In this document: piece by piece, positions 1 through 5,665 of the stretch
Numbering within the stretch: position 1 is the first letter of the stretch
Layout of the letters: each line of letters starts with the position of its first letter
Assembly: GCA_041493205.1 (NCBI GenBank)
Contig: JBGPYM010000158.1
Location: 1-7,511, forward strand
Reading direction: 5' to 3'
DNA from: JBGPYM01 sp041493205
GTDB taxonomy: Bacteria > Bacteroidota > Ignavibacteria > UBA10030 > UBA6906
Length of the DNA: 7,511 bases
Notes under the pieces: generated by a model
Databases searched by the model: none
The model's input: the letters and a program-made list of their open reading frames with translations, nothing else
Told to the model about the DNA's origin: nothing
Position numbers and translations under genes: made by a program

Positions 1-29
1 CGGGGGAGAATCTTCTGAAGGGAGGAGTG

Positions 30-956
30 CTATCTGTTGGGGTTCGCTTTTTCCTCCGTCGTGTTGACAACAGGGACATCGTCTCTTCCGCTCCAGTCTT
101 CGAACGACCCGTCGTACAACCGGGCAGGATATCCGAGATACCTGGCCACGAAATAGACAAGTGAGGCCTGCTGACCGATGTGGCAGTATGACACCACGGT
201 CTTCCCCGGCGCAATGCCTGAGGCACGGAACATTGCCCGCAACGAATCAGGCGATTTCAACCTGTTGGTGGAATCGACAAGACTGTTGAAGGGAATGTTG
301 ACGGCGCCGGGAATGTGCCCCGCACGCGGCATGCCGCCGCCCCGCCCCTGATAGAATTGCGGGGCGCGGGCATCCACGATTTTCACCGTGGAATCCGCCA
401 GGTGTCCGGCCACCCAGTCTCCGTCGACGACAACGCCGGAAACGGCACGGGCCTTCCATTCGCCGTGAAGCCCGGCAGGAATATCGGTGACCACGGGCCG
501 TCCTTCCGCCTTCCAGGCTTCCAGCCCGCCATCCAGAAGTGCAACCCGTCCCCCGAGGCCCAGATAATCGAGCGTCATGAAGACGCGGGTTGTCTGGGTG
601 ACATTCCCTCCCGAAAAATAAAGGATGATGCGTTGTCCCTCCGAGACCCCGAGAGATTTCAGCACCGAGTCCGCTTTGGGAAGCGACGGGACCTCCAGCG
701 TGTAGTCCTCATTGCTGTAGGCGAGCGCCTGGCTCCAGAGGAACCGGGCGCCGGGGATATGCCCCCTGGCATATTCGCGACGGTTGGACGCGACGTGAAG
801 AACGAGAACGGCAGGATCATGCGCGCGTTCCCCCAGCCACGCGGTCGTCACGAGAAGAGGGAACGGCGAGTCCCCCCCGTTACCACCCGCCACGGCGGCG
901 GGAGAAGAAATTCCTCCGCAGAGAAGAAGCGTTGCAAGCCAGAGCTTCCGGCGCAT
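30..956 (-). CDS. Exported two-domain rhodanese-type sulfurtransferase
   Basis: 308-residue protein of the thiosulfate/3-mercaptopyruvate sulfurtransferase family, which moves a sulfane sulfur from a donor to a thiophilic acceptor through a cysteine persulfide. Residues 1-23 form a Sec signal peptide (RRK, hydrophobic LWLATLLLCG, cleavage near AVA), so it should act in the periplasm. The N-terminal rhodanese domain (about 33-158) has the fold motifs EYARGHIPGA and LLDGGLEAW. At its catalytic loop it reads YFSGGNVTQ with no cysteine, so this domain should be inactive, as in classical tandem rhodaneses. The C-terminal domain (about 175-298) has VDAR, RAGHIPGAVNIP and the active loop CHIGQQ with Cys258, followed by YDGSFEDW. 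The length is normal for an exported tandem rhodanese. The ATG at 956 is supported by GGGAGG 6 bases upstream, placed directly after the stop of the preceding gene, which suggests translational coupling. It is last in a three-gene operon. CHIGQQ differs from the CRxGxT/R and CGSGVT loops of well-studied members, so the donor substrate cannot be assigned. Confidence 0.93.
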   Translation of the reverse strand: MRRKLWLATLLLCGGISSPAAVAGGNGGDSPFPLLVTTAWLGERAHDPAVLVLHVASNRREYARGHIPGARFLWSQALAYSNEDYTLEVPSLPKADSVLKSLGVSEGQRIILYFSGGNVTQTTRVFMTLDYLGLGGRVALLDGGLEAWKAEGRPVVTDIPAGLHGEWKARAVSGVVVDGDWVAGHLADSTVKIVDARAPQFYQGRGGGMPRAGHIPGAVNIPFNSLVDSTNRLKSPDSLRAMFRASGIAPGKTVVSYCHIGQQASLVYFVARYLGYPARLYDGSFEDWSGRDDVPVVNTTEEKANPNR

Positions 957-968
957 GGAGTACCTCCC

Positions 969-1856
969 TCAGAAGATGAGCGTCACGCCTGCCTTGAATC
1001 CCTGGCTGAAGAGCGGAGGTTCGGATTCAAATGGGGCGAACATCTTTTCCCGGCGGAGCTGGTAGGCTCCGAATGCAAGTGCGTTTTTTAACACGAAGTT
1101 CACCACCGGCACCGCCGCAGGAGATGAATCGAGAATCCTGCTGACAAACCGGTCAAGCAGCCATTGACCGGCTCCCTCCACCGCCACGCTGCCGATCCAC
1201 GGCCAGAAGATATGCCGGCGGAATGTGACGCTCCTTTCGAAACCGGCATCGAGGACCACCAGGGGGAGGAGGCGGAGCCTCACCCCCGCTTCCGTTTTGG
1301 TGCCGAACCGCGCCGCGTCTTCAAATTGTCCCAGCAACGGCCCGTCGGGGAAACCGCTCAGAGTACCCCTGAAGTCCACCCGCGACCAGAGAATCCCATC
1401 GGCCTTGTACAGGATCAGCGCCGGCCTGCTCTCGGCCTCCCCGAGCTGATAGCCATACCCCTTTTCCCACGCAAATCCAACCCGCCACGTATCCGTGGCG
1501 AGTTCGCCCGACCGCAGATCCCGGCCCAGATCGTTCGAGATGTTTGCGATCGTGAAGTATTCATAGCGATACTCGATCAGACCCCCCTCGTCCATGAGGT
1601 CTTCTTTGACTCCCCCCAGTTTCAGCTCCACCAGCCCGGCGGGGGCCAGCGCCGTCCCGATGCCATTGATGCTGTAATTCGCGCCGCCGTAGACAACGCT
1701 GAGCGAGGGACTCCGGTGGAAGTGGAACCAGGGGCCGGCAGGCACATCGCCGACTTCCTGTGCGATGACGGACCCTGCGGCGAACAATGCAGCGCCGCAC
1801 AGGAGCAGGACCCGTGCACGCAGCCGTGAATGGCGTAGCTCAGATGAGAGTTCCAT
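969..1856 (-). CDS. Secreted or outer-membrane protein of unknown function
   Basis: 295-residue protein that I do not recognise. It starts with a charged n-region (RHSRLRAR) and a hydrophobic segment (VLLLCGAALFAAGSV) with a likely signal peptidase I site after VIA (residue 32). The mature part has many short stretches with alternating hydrophobic residues, rich in Gly and aromatic residues (for example RYEYFTIANI and GVRLRLLPLVVLDAGF). It ends in VTLIF; a terminal Phe after a final beta strand is the usual signal for outer-membrane barrel insertion. One region (about 217-265) looks more helical (VEGAGQWLLDRFVSRIL) and is not barrel-like. I chose the ATG at 1856 because GGTGA lies 5 bases upstream; a GTG at 1865 in the same frame would add three residues but has a poorer site. 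It lies 44 bases after the lipoprotein gene and 12 bases before the rhodanese gene, so the three are probably co-transcribed. It may be an outer-membrane partner of the lipoprotein; this is inferred from position only. Confidence 0.8.
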   Translation of the reverse strand: MELSSELRHSRLRARVLLLCGAALFAAGSVIAQEVGDVPAGPWFHFHRSPSLSVVYGGANYSINGIGTALAPAGLVELKLGGVKEDLMDEGGLIEYRYEYFTIANISNDLGRDLRSGELATDTWRVGFAWEKGYGYQLGEAESRPALILYKADGILWSRVDFRGTLSGFPDGPLLGQFEDAARFGTKTEAGVRLRLLPLVVLDAGFERSVTFRRHIFWPWIGSVAVEGAGQWLLDRFVSRILDSSPAAVPVVNFVLKNALAFGAYQLRREKMFAPFESEPPLFSQGFKAGVTLIF

Positions 1857-1900
1857 GGATGTCACCGTTTTCTATTCGTGCAATCCGGCAGCGCCCGCCA

Positions 1901-2311
1901 TTACGGGCGTATGCCGAGGTGGTCGTACAGAGCCGTGTAGCACCCCACAAGAATGTTCTCCTCTTCCCTGGTGAGCGTTCCGGGGGAATCACCAAATGCG
2001 AACCGCGCGTCCAGTTCGCACGAGTTTGGCGAAGCAGGAACAATCGACAGGTGCATGATGATCCGCCTGGACTCATCCTGCCGGCCGAGGGAGACATTCC
2101 GGAAGGCGACCACGCGTCCCGTCTCCTCCTCAAAACTCGATATTTTGTACTGTTCACGCATCGCGAACATCCGGACTGCGTTCATCAGCGACGACTTGTC
2201 GCCTGCAACCACATGGTGTGGTTGAATCTGATCAAGCGTCAACTGCGGGCCGGTCGCACACCCCGCGATCATCAGGGAACAGGCACACGCGAAGACGAAT
2301 GTTTGTCTCAT
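1901..2311 (-). CDS. Small lipoprotein of unknown function
   Basis: 136-residue predicted lipoprotein. The N-terminus MRQTFVFACACSLMIAGC ends in a lipobox (I-A-G-C) with Cys18 as the lipidated residue. The next residues are Ala-Thr, with no Asp at +2, so sorting to the outer membrane would be expected if E. coli-like rules apply. The mature domain of about 118 residues contains HVVAGDKSSLMNAVRMFAM, then EEETGRVVAFRNVS and RRIIMHLSIV, which reads as a small alpha/beta domain. Cysteines near residues 98 and 124 could pair. I cannot assign a family. The reading frame is open further upstream to 2461, but the start at 2311 is much better: GGAGG sits 8 bases before it, and only this start puts the hydrophobic segment at the N-terminus. 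It is the first gene of the operon with the outer-membrane-type protein and the rhodanese. Confidence 0.82.
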   Translation of the reverse strand: MRQTFVFACACSLMIAGCATGPQLTLDQIQPHHVVAGDKSSLMNAVRMFAMREQYKISSFEEETGRVVAFRNVSLGRQDESRRIIMHLSIVPASPNSCELDARFAFGDSPGTLTREEENILVGCYTALYDHLGIRP

Positions 2312-2319
2312 TGAAGATT

Positions 2320-2324
2320 CCTCC
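2320..2324 (-). promoter_or_regulatory. Ribosome binding site that decides the lipoprotein start
   Basis: GGAGG lies 8 bases before the ATG at 2311. It overlaps an in-frame ATG (2326) that could otherwise be taken as the start, so it supports the shorter protein with the lipoprotein signal at its very N-terminus. Confidence 0.7.
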
Positions 2325-2362
2325 ATTGCTGGGCTCCCCCGTATGCAGTATCTCCCCCGACG

Positions 2363-2391
2363 AATGTACCCCCGCGACAAGAAAATAGCAA
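2363..2391 (-). promoter_or_regulatory. Candidate sigma70-type promoter for the lipoprotein operon
   Basis: On the minus strand, TTGCTA (2386-2391) and TACATT (2363-2368) are separated by exactly 17 bases. Transcription would begin near 2356 and leave a leader of about 45 bases before the ATG at 2311. The match to the consensus is fair (4 of 6 in each box). It was found by eye and is untested. Confidence 0.4.
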
Positions 2392-2401
2392 GGCGTCCTC
2401 T

Positions 2402-2429
2402 TTGATTTCCTCGCCGCTTTTTATATATT
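2402..2429 (+). promoter_or_regulatory. Candidate promoter for the lysine-rich protein gene
   Basis: TTGATT (2402-2407) and TATATT (2424-2429) are separated by 16 bases and lie in the AT-rich patch. Transcription would begin near 2436, giving a leader of about 43 bases before the ATG at 2479. AT-rich runs make chance matches easy, so this is tentative. Confidence 0.4.
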
Positions 2430-2465
2430 TTTGACGTCCACGGCATCCCACCACCATCCACGAGC

Positions 2466-2470
2466 AGGAG
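2466..2470 (+). promoter_or_regulatory. Ribosome binding site that decides the lysine-rich protein start
   Basis: AGGAG lies 8 bases before the ATG at 2479. It favours this start over an upstream in-frame one at 2431, which would add a His/Pro-containing segment ahead of the signal peptide. Confidence 0.7.
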
Positions 2471-2478
2471 CTCATCCC

Positions 2479-3063
2479 ATGAAGCACTTCATCGCACTCC
2501 TCGTCCTTGCGGCTGCTGTCCTGGCAGCCCAGTGTGACGTCTCCGCGCAGACCAAGGAGAAGCCCAAGACGGAGAAGTCCACCGCAAAGAGCAAGAAGGA
2601 AACCACCGCGAAAAAGAAAACCGCCGCCAAGGAGACAAAGGCCGCTGCTGCGAAGTCGAAAAAGGTCACCGCGGCAAAAAAGGAAACGGCACCGAAGAAA
2701 ACTGCCCCTGTCAGGGAGAAGGCGCCTGCGGCTGCAAAGGCCAAGAAGCCCTCGACGGAAATGAAGGTCGCTAAGGAATCAGGAGCAGCTGCGAAAGCCA
2801 AGGCGACGAAAGAAACTGCTCCTGCCGCGGGCGGGGATAAAGATGACGCCGTCGGCAAGACCAGCGATGGACAGACCGTGTATGAAGGATCCCGGGGCGG
2901 CCACTATTACCTGAACGACAAAGGCGACAAGACGTACGTGCAGGACTTTGTCGGCGCAAAGATCACCGGCAAGACGGCCGACGGCAGGAACATCTACGAA
3001 GGTCCGCGCGGCGGACACTTCTACTACAGCGCCACCGGGAACAAAGTGTACGTAAAGAAGTAA
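2479..3063 (+). CDS. Exported lysine/alanine-rich protein with two PBCV-type basic adaptor repeats
   Basis: 194-residue protein with three parts. Residues 1-23 (MKHFIALLVLAAAVLAA...VSA) are a Sec signal peptide. Residues 24-124 form a low-complexity, strongly basic tail made of Lys, Ala, Thr and Glu, with about 29 lysines and a single arginine; it resembles the tails of histone H1-like bacterial proteins and is probably disordered. Residues 126-154 and 164-192 are two copies of a motif of the form GKT.DG..(V/I)YEG.RGGH(Y/F)Y...G.K.YV, matching the small PBCV-specific basic adaptor family (Pfam PBCV_basic_adap), whose biochemical role is not known. The polycationic part could bind DNA, lipopolysaccharide or other cell-surface anions; this is inference. 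The ATG at 2479 is preferred because of its ribosome site and because it places the signal peptide at the N-terminus. The gene stands alone between two leftward operons. The C-terminal family call is fairly firm, the function is unknown. Confidence 0.88.
   Translation: MKHFIALLVLAAAVLAAQCDVSAQTKEKPKTEKSTAKSKKETTAKKKTAAKETKAAAAKSKKVTAAKKETAPKKTAPVREKAPAAAKAKKPSTEMKVAKESGAAAKAKATKETAPAAGGDKDDAVGKTSDGQTVYEGSRGGHYYLNDKGDKTYVQDFVGAKITGKTADGRNIYEGPRGGHFYYSATGNKVYVKK
2854..2940 (+). repeat. Basic adaptor repeat, copy 1 (protein-level repeat)
   Basis: Encodes residues 126-154 of the lysine-rich protein. Key residues: GKTSDG, VYEGSRGGHYY and KTYV. It aligns without gaps with the second copy 38 residues downstream. 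Confidence 0.85.
2968..3054 (+). repeat. Basic adaptor repeat, copy 2 (protein-level repeat)
   Basis: Encodes residues 164-192 of the lysine-rich protein. Key residues: GKTADG, IYEGPRGGHFYY and KVYV. It runs almost to the C-terminus, leaving only two lysines after it. Confidence 0.85.
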
Positions 3064-3073
3064 TGCGTCGTCG

Positions 3074-4396
3074 TTATCGTTCGATTGTCATCGAAAGCCA
3101 TCGCTCCAGCGCCGCGTAGAGCATTTCCTTTTGTCCCGGCGTCAGGTCGCGGATGCGGCTCCCATGCGGCCCCCCCTTGTTGATGAACTTGAGGGCGTCT
3201 GCCTGCCCGGTGAGCTGCACCGCACAGGCGGTCCAGGTATCCGTCTCGCCATACAGGTAGATGATCCTGTCCCCCTTCGTCTGGAGCCATCGGTTGAGGT
3301 TTTGCATTGACTCGCAATGATAGGTCACCGAAGCTCCGGCCGGCACAAAGATTCGGTTGGTTGCGTCCCGGACGGTTTTCAGGAGACCCCGGAAATCCGT
3401 GATATCATACCGGTAGTAGCCGAGTTCCGTGTAGGCCTGGTAGTAGAACGGACCGAAAAACCCGACCCCGGCGTCGGAGAAGAGATAGAACCCGACCACC
3501 TTCGCCAGATGGTCAAAGGCGGCGGAATCCGACGCCCCGGGCCCGGGGATGTTCTCGCACGCCGAATTCCCGTACTGCCAGAACGCAAAGGGATATTCGA
3601 GCACGGCATACTCGTAGGCCATGGGAATGCCGATGGAGAATTTCGTTCCCGTGGTCTTCGAAAAATCCTCGAGGCGCCTTATGTGGCCGGCTTCATCGCG
3701 GAGCATCCGGAGTTGGTATGCCTTGATGCGGGCCCGGCACGTTGAATCCCCGACTGTGTTCAGGAACGTGAACACCCGGGGATCCTCCTGCGCCAGAGGT
3801 ACCGGTGCGACGTACGGGACGCTTGCATCGACGTCGTCCGGAAACCAGTAGCGATACACGAGCGTTGTTTGCCCCCCCTTGCTTGCCCCCGTGCTGACCC
3901 ATTTCCCGCGATAGAGCCCCTTCAGCGATTGCACAACTGCGTGCAGATCTTCCGCCGACTGTTTGAGTGTAAGGTACTCCCACTGGAGCGAGTCAGGACG
4001 CGACCGGCCGAAGTACCGGTGTTCCACGATGACCTGGTTGCTCTTCAGAATCCCCGCCAGTTCGGTGGGACGATTCGCCAGTGCCGCGTACCCCTCAGTT
4101 TCCAGGACCACGGGGCGGTCGGCGTTGCGATGTGAGACATAGACCCTCTGCAGGAAGGCAGGGCCTTCTGCATTCTGATGGTTGAGGGGCTGGCGGAACC
4201 GGAGTTCGTACGATTCGGCAAATCCCTTCAAAGGAGCAAGTACTTTGACTTCAGTCACGCCGCGGAGCGCGCGGAGCTTTGGAGCGAGAGTCGAGTCCTG
4301 TGCCCGCGCCTGTACGAACAGCACAATCAGAAACCCCAGAAGCGGGAGCGTATGTCGTGATGAACGGAAGACGGTGCGCACGGTCTGAGTCGTCAT
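3074..4396 (-). CDS. Exported S37-family prolyl tri/tetrapeptidyl aminopeptidase
   Basis: 440-residue serine peptidase of the PS-10/S37 family (Streptomyces-type prolyl tri/tetrapeptidyl aminopeptidases), which remove short N-terminal peptides ending in proline. Residues 1-32 are a signal peptide (RSSRHTLPLLGFLIVLFVQARA, cleavage after ARA), so it acts outside the cytoplasm. The mature enzyme has the family landmarks: RQPLNH (69-73), LETEGYA (98-104), VEHRYFGRSRP (124-134), nucleophile Ser172 in STGASKGGQT, the likely catalytic Asp386 in YGETDTWTACAV and the likely catalytic His411 in GGPHGSR. The length is normal and the triad appears intact. I chose the ATG at 4396 (AAAGG 7 bases upstream); a longer version from 4447 would put 17 extra residues before the signal peptide. 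It follows the M24 peptidase gene by 57 bases on the same strand and is probably the last gene of that operon. The context suggests it feeds proline- or hydroxyproline-containing peptides to the enzymes encoded upstream. Confidence 0.9.
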   Translation of the reverse strand: MTTQTVRTVFRSSRHTLPLLGFLIVLFVQARAQDSTLAPKLRALRGVTEVKVLAPLKGFAESYELRFRQPLNHQNAEGPAFLQRVYVSHRNADRPVVLETEGYAALANRPTELAGILKSNQVIVEHRYFGRSRPDSLQWEYLTLKQSAEDLHAVVQSLKGLYRGKWVSTGASKGGQTTLVYRYWFPDDVDASVPYVAPVPLAQEDPRVFTFLNTVGDSTCRARIKAYQLRMLRDEAGHIRRLEDFSKTTGTKFSIGIPMAYEYAVLEYPFAFWQYGNSACENIPGPGASDSAAFDHLAKVVGFYLFSDAGVGFFGPFYYQAYTELGYYRYDITDFRGLLKTVRDATNRIFVPAGASVTYHCESMQNLNRWLQTKGDRIIYLYGETDTWTACAVQLTGQADALKFINKGGPHGSRIRDLTPGQKEMLYAALERWLSMTIER

Positions 4397-4453
4397 GGAT
4401 GTGCCTTTGATTGTCTTGTGAATCTGAGAGAAAGCGTCGGAGCACACCCGGAA

Positions 4454-5638
4454 CTACGGCCGGATGAGGACCAGTTCGGTTTGCGGCGTGGAGAGGAATT
4501 CGGCCCCCCCGCCCGTCACCACGACCATCTCCTCCACGGTGGCAATCCCCCTCCCTGCCACGTCGAGCCGCGGCTCAAGCGTGAACACCATCTTCTCCTC
4601 CAGCGGGACGAACGGTTTCCTGGCATATTTTTCCCACTGTGGTCCGAGCAGAGCGGTCCCGTCATGTGCAAAGCGCCCCACCTGGTGTCCCAGTCCGTGG
4701 GGGAATTCCGCATACCCGGCTTCGGTCACCGTCCTGCGAGCCACTGCATCGATCTCGTGCCCCGCAACGCCCGGACGCATTGCCTTGCGGGACTCTTCGA
4801 TCGCACGGACGATCGTCTCAAAACCTTTCCGGACATCGGCCGGGGGGGACGATTCCCCTTTCCTGAGGACATAAAACGTCCGCTGGAGGTCCGAGCAGTA
4901 CTCCTCAACCTTGAGGCCGAAGTCCATATTGAGAATATGCCCTTCTTCCACCTTTCGATCCGTCGGGGCGTAATGGGCGGCTGCTGTGTCCGGTCCCGTG
5001 AACACGGCAGGGCAGGTCCGCGGATCCCAGGCGTATTTCACGCCGGCTTCTTCCACCTTTGCTTTCATGAAAGCGGCGATCTCCAGTTCGGACTTCCCCG
5101 GCGCGATGAACCGGGCCGCTGCCTCGAATATCTTTTCGGTCGCCTCGATGGCGCGCCTTATCCTGGCTATCTCCGCGGGGGTCTTCCGCTGACGGAGCGC
5201 CGAGATGATCCGGTCGGCCTGCACAATCCGGTCCTGCATGCCGATCGTCGACAACAGATCAACCAGGGTCAGGTACATGCCGTGGGTCAGCCCGTCGCAT
5301 ATTTCGCTGTCCTTTGAGTAATTGACGGCGATCGTGGCCGGATTGATCTGCCGGAGGCAGTCCTGCAAGGGTTTGGTGATTCCTTCCACATACCCCGTCA
5401 CGTGGCTGTAGACGCCGAGTTCTTCCACCCCTCTTTTGTCGTACTGACCGACAATGGCGAAGGTGTCGCCTTTCCGGGTGAGAATGAGGGCGCTGTGCCA
5501 TGTGAGGTCGCCGTCAACGAGGAACGGCAGCGTAGGATCACCGTTGATCGCCGTCTCGCGGGTAAATGTGATCCAGCAGTCGGTGCTGAATTCATTCAAC
5601 AGGCCGACGGCCTGGCGCACTTTTTCCTTGATCAGCAT
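4454..5638 (-). CDS. M24-family Xaa-Pro peptidase (aminopeptidase P/prolidase type)
   Basis: 394-residue cytoplasmic metallopeptidase of family M24B. These enzymes use two metal ions to cut the bond before proline, either at the N-terminus of peptides (aminopeptidase P) or in Xaa-Pro dipeptides (prolidase). An N-terminal creatinase-like domain (about 1-145) is followed by the pita-bread catalytic domain (about 155-390). All five expected metal ligands are visible: Asp239 in LNMDFG, Asp250 in CSDLQRTF, His318 in HGLGHQVG, Glu355 in TLEPRL and Glu369 in ATVEEM. His325 (AHDG) matches the usual substrate-contacting His. There is no signal peptide. The start is firm: AAAGGAG lies 6 bases before the ATG. 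The gene begins 27 bases after the glycyl radical enzyme gene and is followed by the S37 peptidase, so all three are probably one operon. The sequence alone does not separate aminopeptidase P from prolidase. Next to a likely hydroxyproline dehydratase, release of Pro or Hyp from peptides is the most sensible role. Confidence 0.92.
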   Translation of the reverse strand: MLIKEKVRQAVGLLNEFSTDCWITFTRETAINGDPTLPFLVDGDLTWHSALILTRKGDTFAIVGQYDKRGVEELGVYSHVTGYVEGITKPLQDCLRQINPATIAVNYSKDSEICDGLTHGMYLTLVDLLSTIGMQDRIVQADRIISALRQRKTPAEIARIRRAIEATEKIFEAAARFIAPGKSELEIAAFMKAKVEEAGVKYAWDPRTCPAVFTGPDTAAAHYAPTDRKVEEGHILNMDFGLKVEEYCSDLQRTFYVLRKGESSPPADVRKGFETIVRAIEESRKAMRPGVAGHEIDAVARRTVTEAGYAEFPHGLGHQVGRFAHDGTALLGPQWEKYARKPFVPLEEKMVFTLEPRLDVAGRGIATVEEMVVVTGGGAEFLSTPQTELVLIRP

Positions 5639-5644
5639 AACACT

Positions 5645-5651
5645 CTCCTTT
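5645..5651 (-). promoter_or_regulatory. Strong ribosome binding site of the M24 peptidase gene
   Basis: AAAGGAG lies 6 bases before the ATG at 5638, in the 27-base gap after the glycyl radical enzyme stop. The short gap supports co-transcription. Confidence 0.7.
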
Positions 5652-5665
5652 GGTCAGGGGCAGGT

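Larger units (their letters stand above)
2312..2478. promoter_or_regulatory. Divergent intergenic region
   Basis: This 167-base region separates the starts of the leftward lipoprotein operon and the rightward lysine-rich protein gene, so promoters for both must lie here or nearby. It has a marked AT-rich patch (about 2411-2433, including TTTTTATATATTTTT) in otherwise GC-rich DNA. One sigma70-like candidate can be drawn in each direction and both are listed separately. I see no convincing operator palindrome or riboswitch-like fold. Confidence 0.6.

Noticed and set aside
1..29. Possible terminator after the rhodanese gene
   Set aside because: Only short self-complementary bits such as CTTCAGAAG are present, with no stable stem and no T-run. 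Too little sequence is visible beyond the stop codon.
315..1091. Open frame of 258 codons on the plus strand
   Set aside because: It is antisense to the well-supported rhodanese gene, spans the junction with the next gene, and shows no recognisable motif.
2312..2461. N-terminal extension of the lipoprotein by 50 residues
   Set aside because: It would bury the signal peptide and lipobox internally, reads as basic non-coding sequence, crosses the likely promoter, and lacks a ribosome site as good as the one at 2320-2324.
2507..2764. Arg/Pro-rich frame inside the lysine-rich protein gene
   Set aside because: It is an out-of-frame reading of AAG- and GCC-rich codons (Lys codons read as Arg codons), with no ribosome site. 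The in-frame protein has a signal peptide and known repeats.
3080..3095. Inverted repeat TTCGA/TCGAA as a terminator at the convergent junction
   Set aside because: The stem has only 5 base pairs with a 6-base loop, has no T-run on either strand, and lies inside the end of the S37 peptidase gene. It is too weak to call.
4418..5317. Long open frame (299 codons) on the plus strand
   Set aside because: It lies antisense to the M24 peptidase gene, which has all its metal ligands. The translation is rich in Arg, Pro, Gly and His and shows no domain, as expected for a shadow frame in GC-rich DNA.
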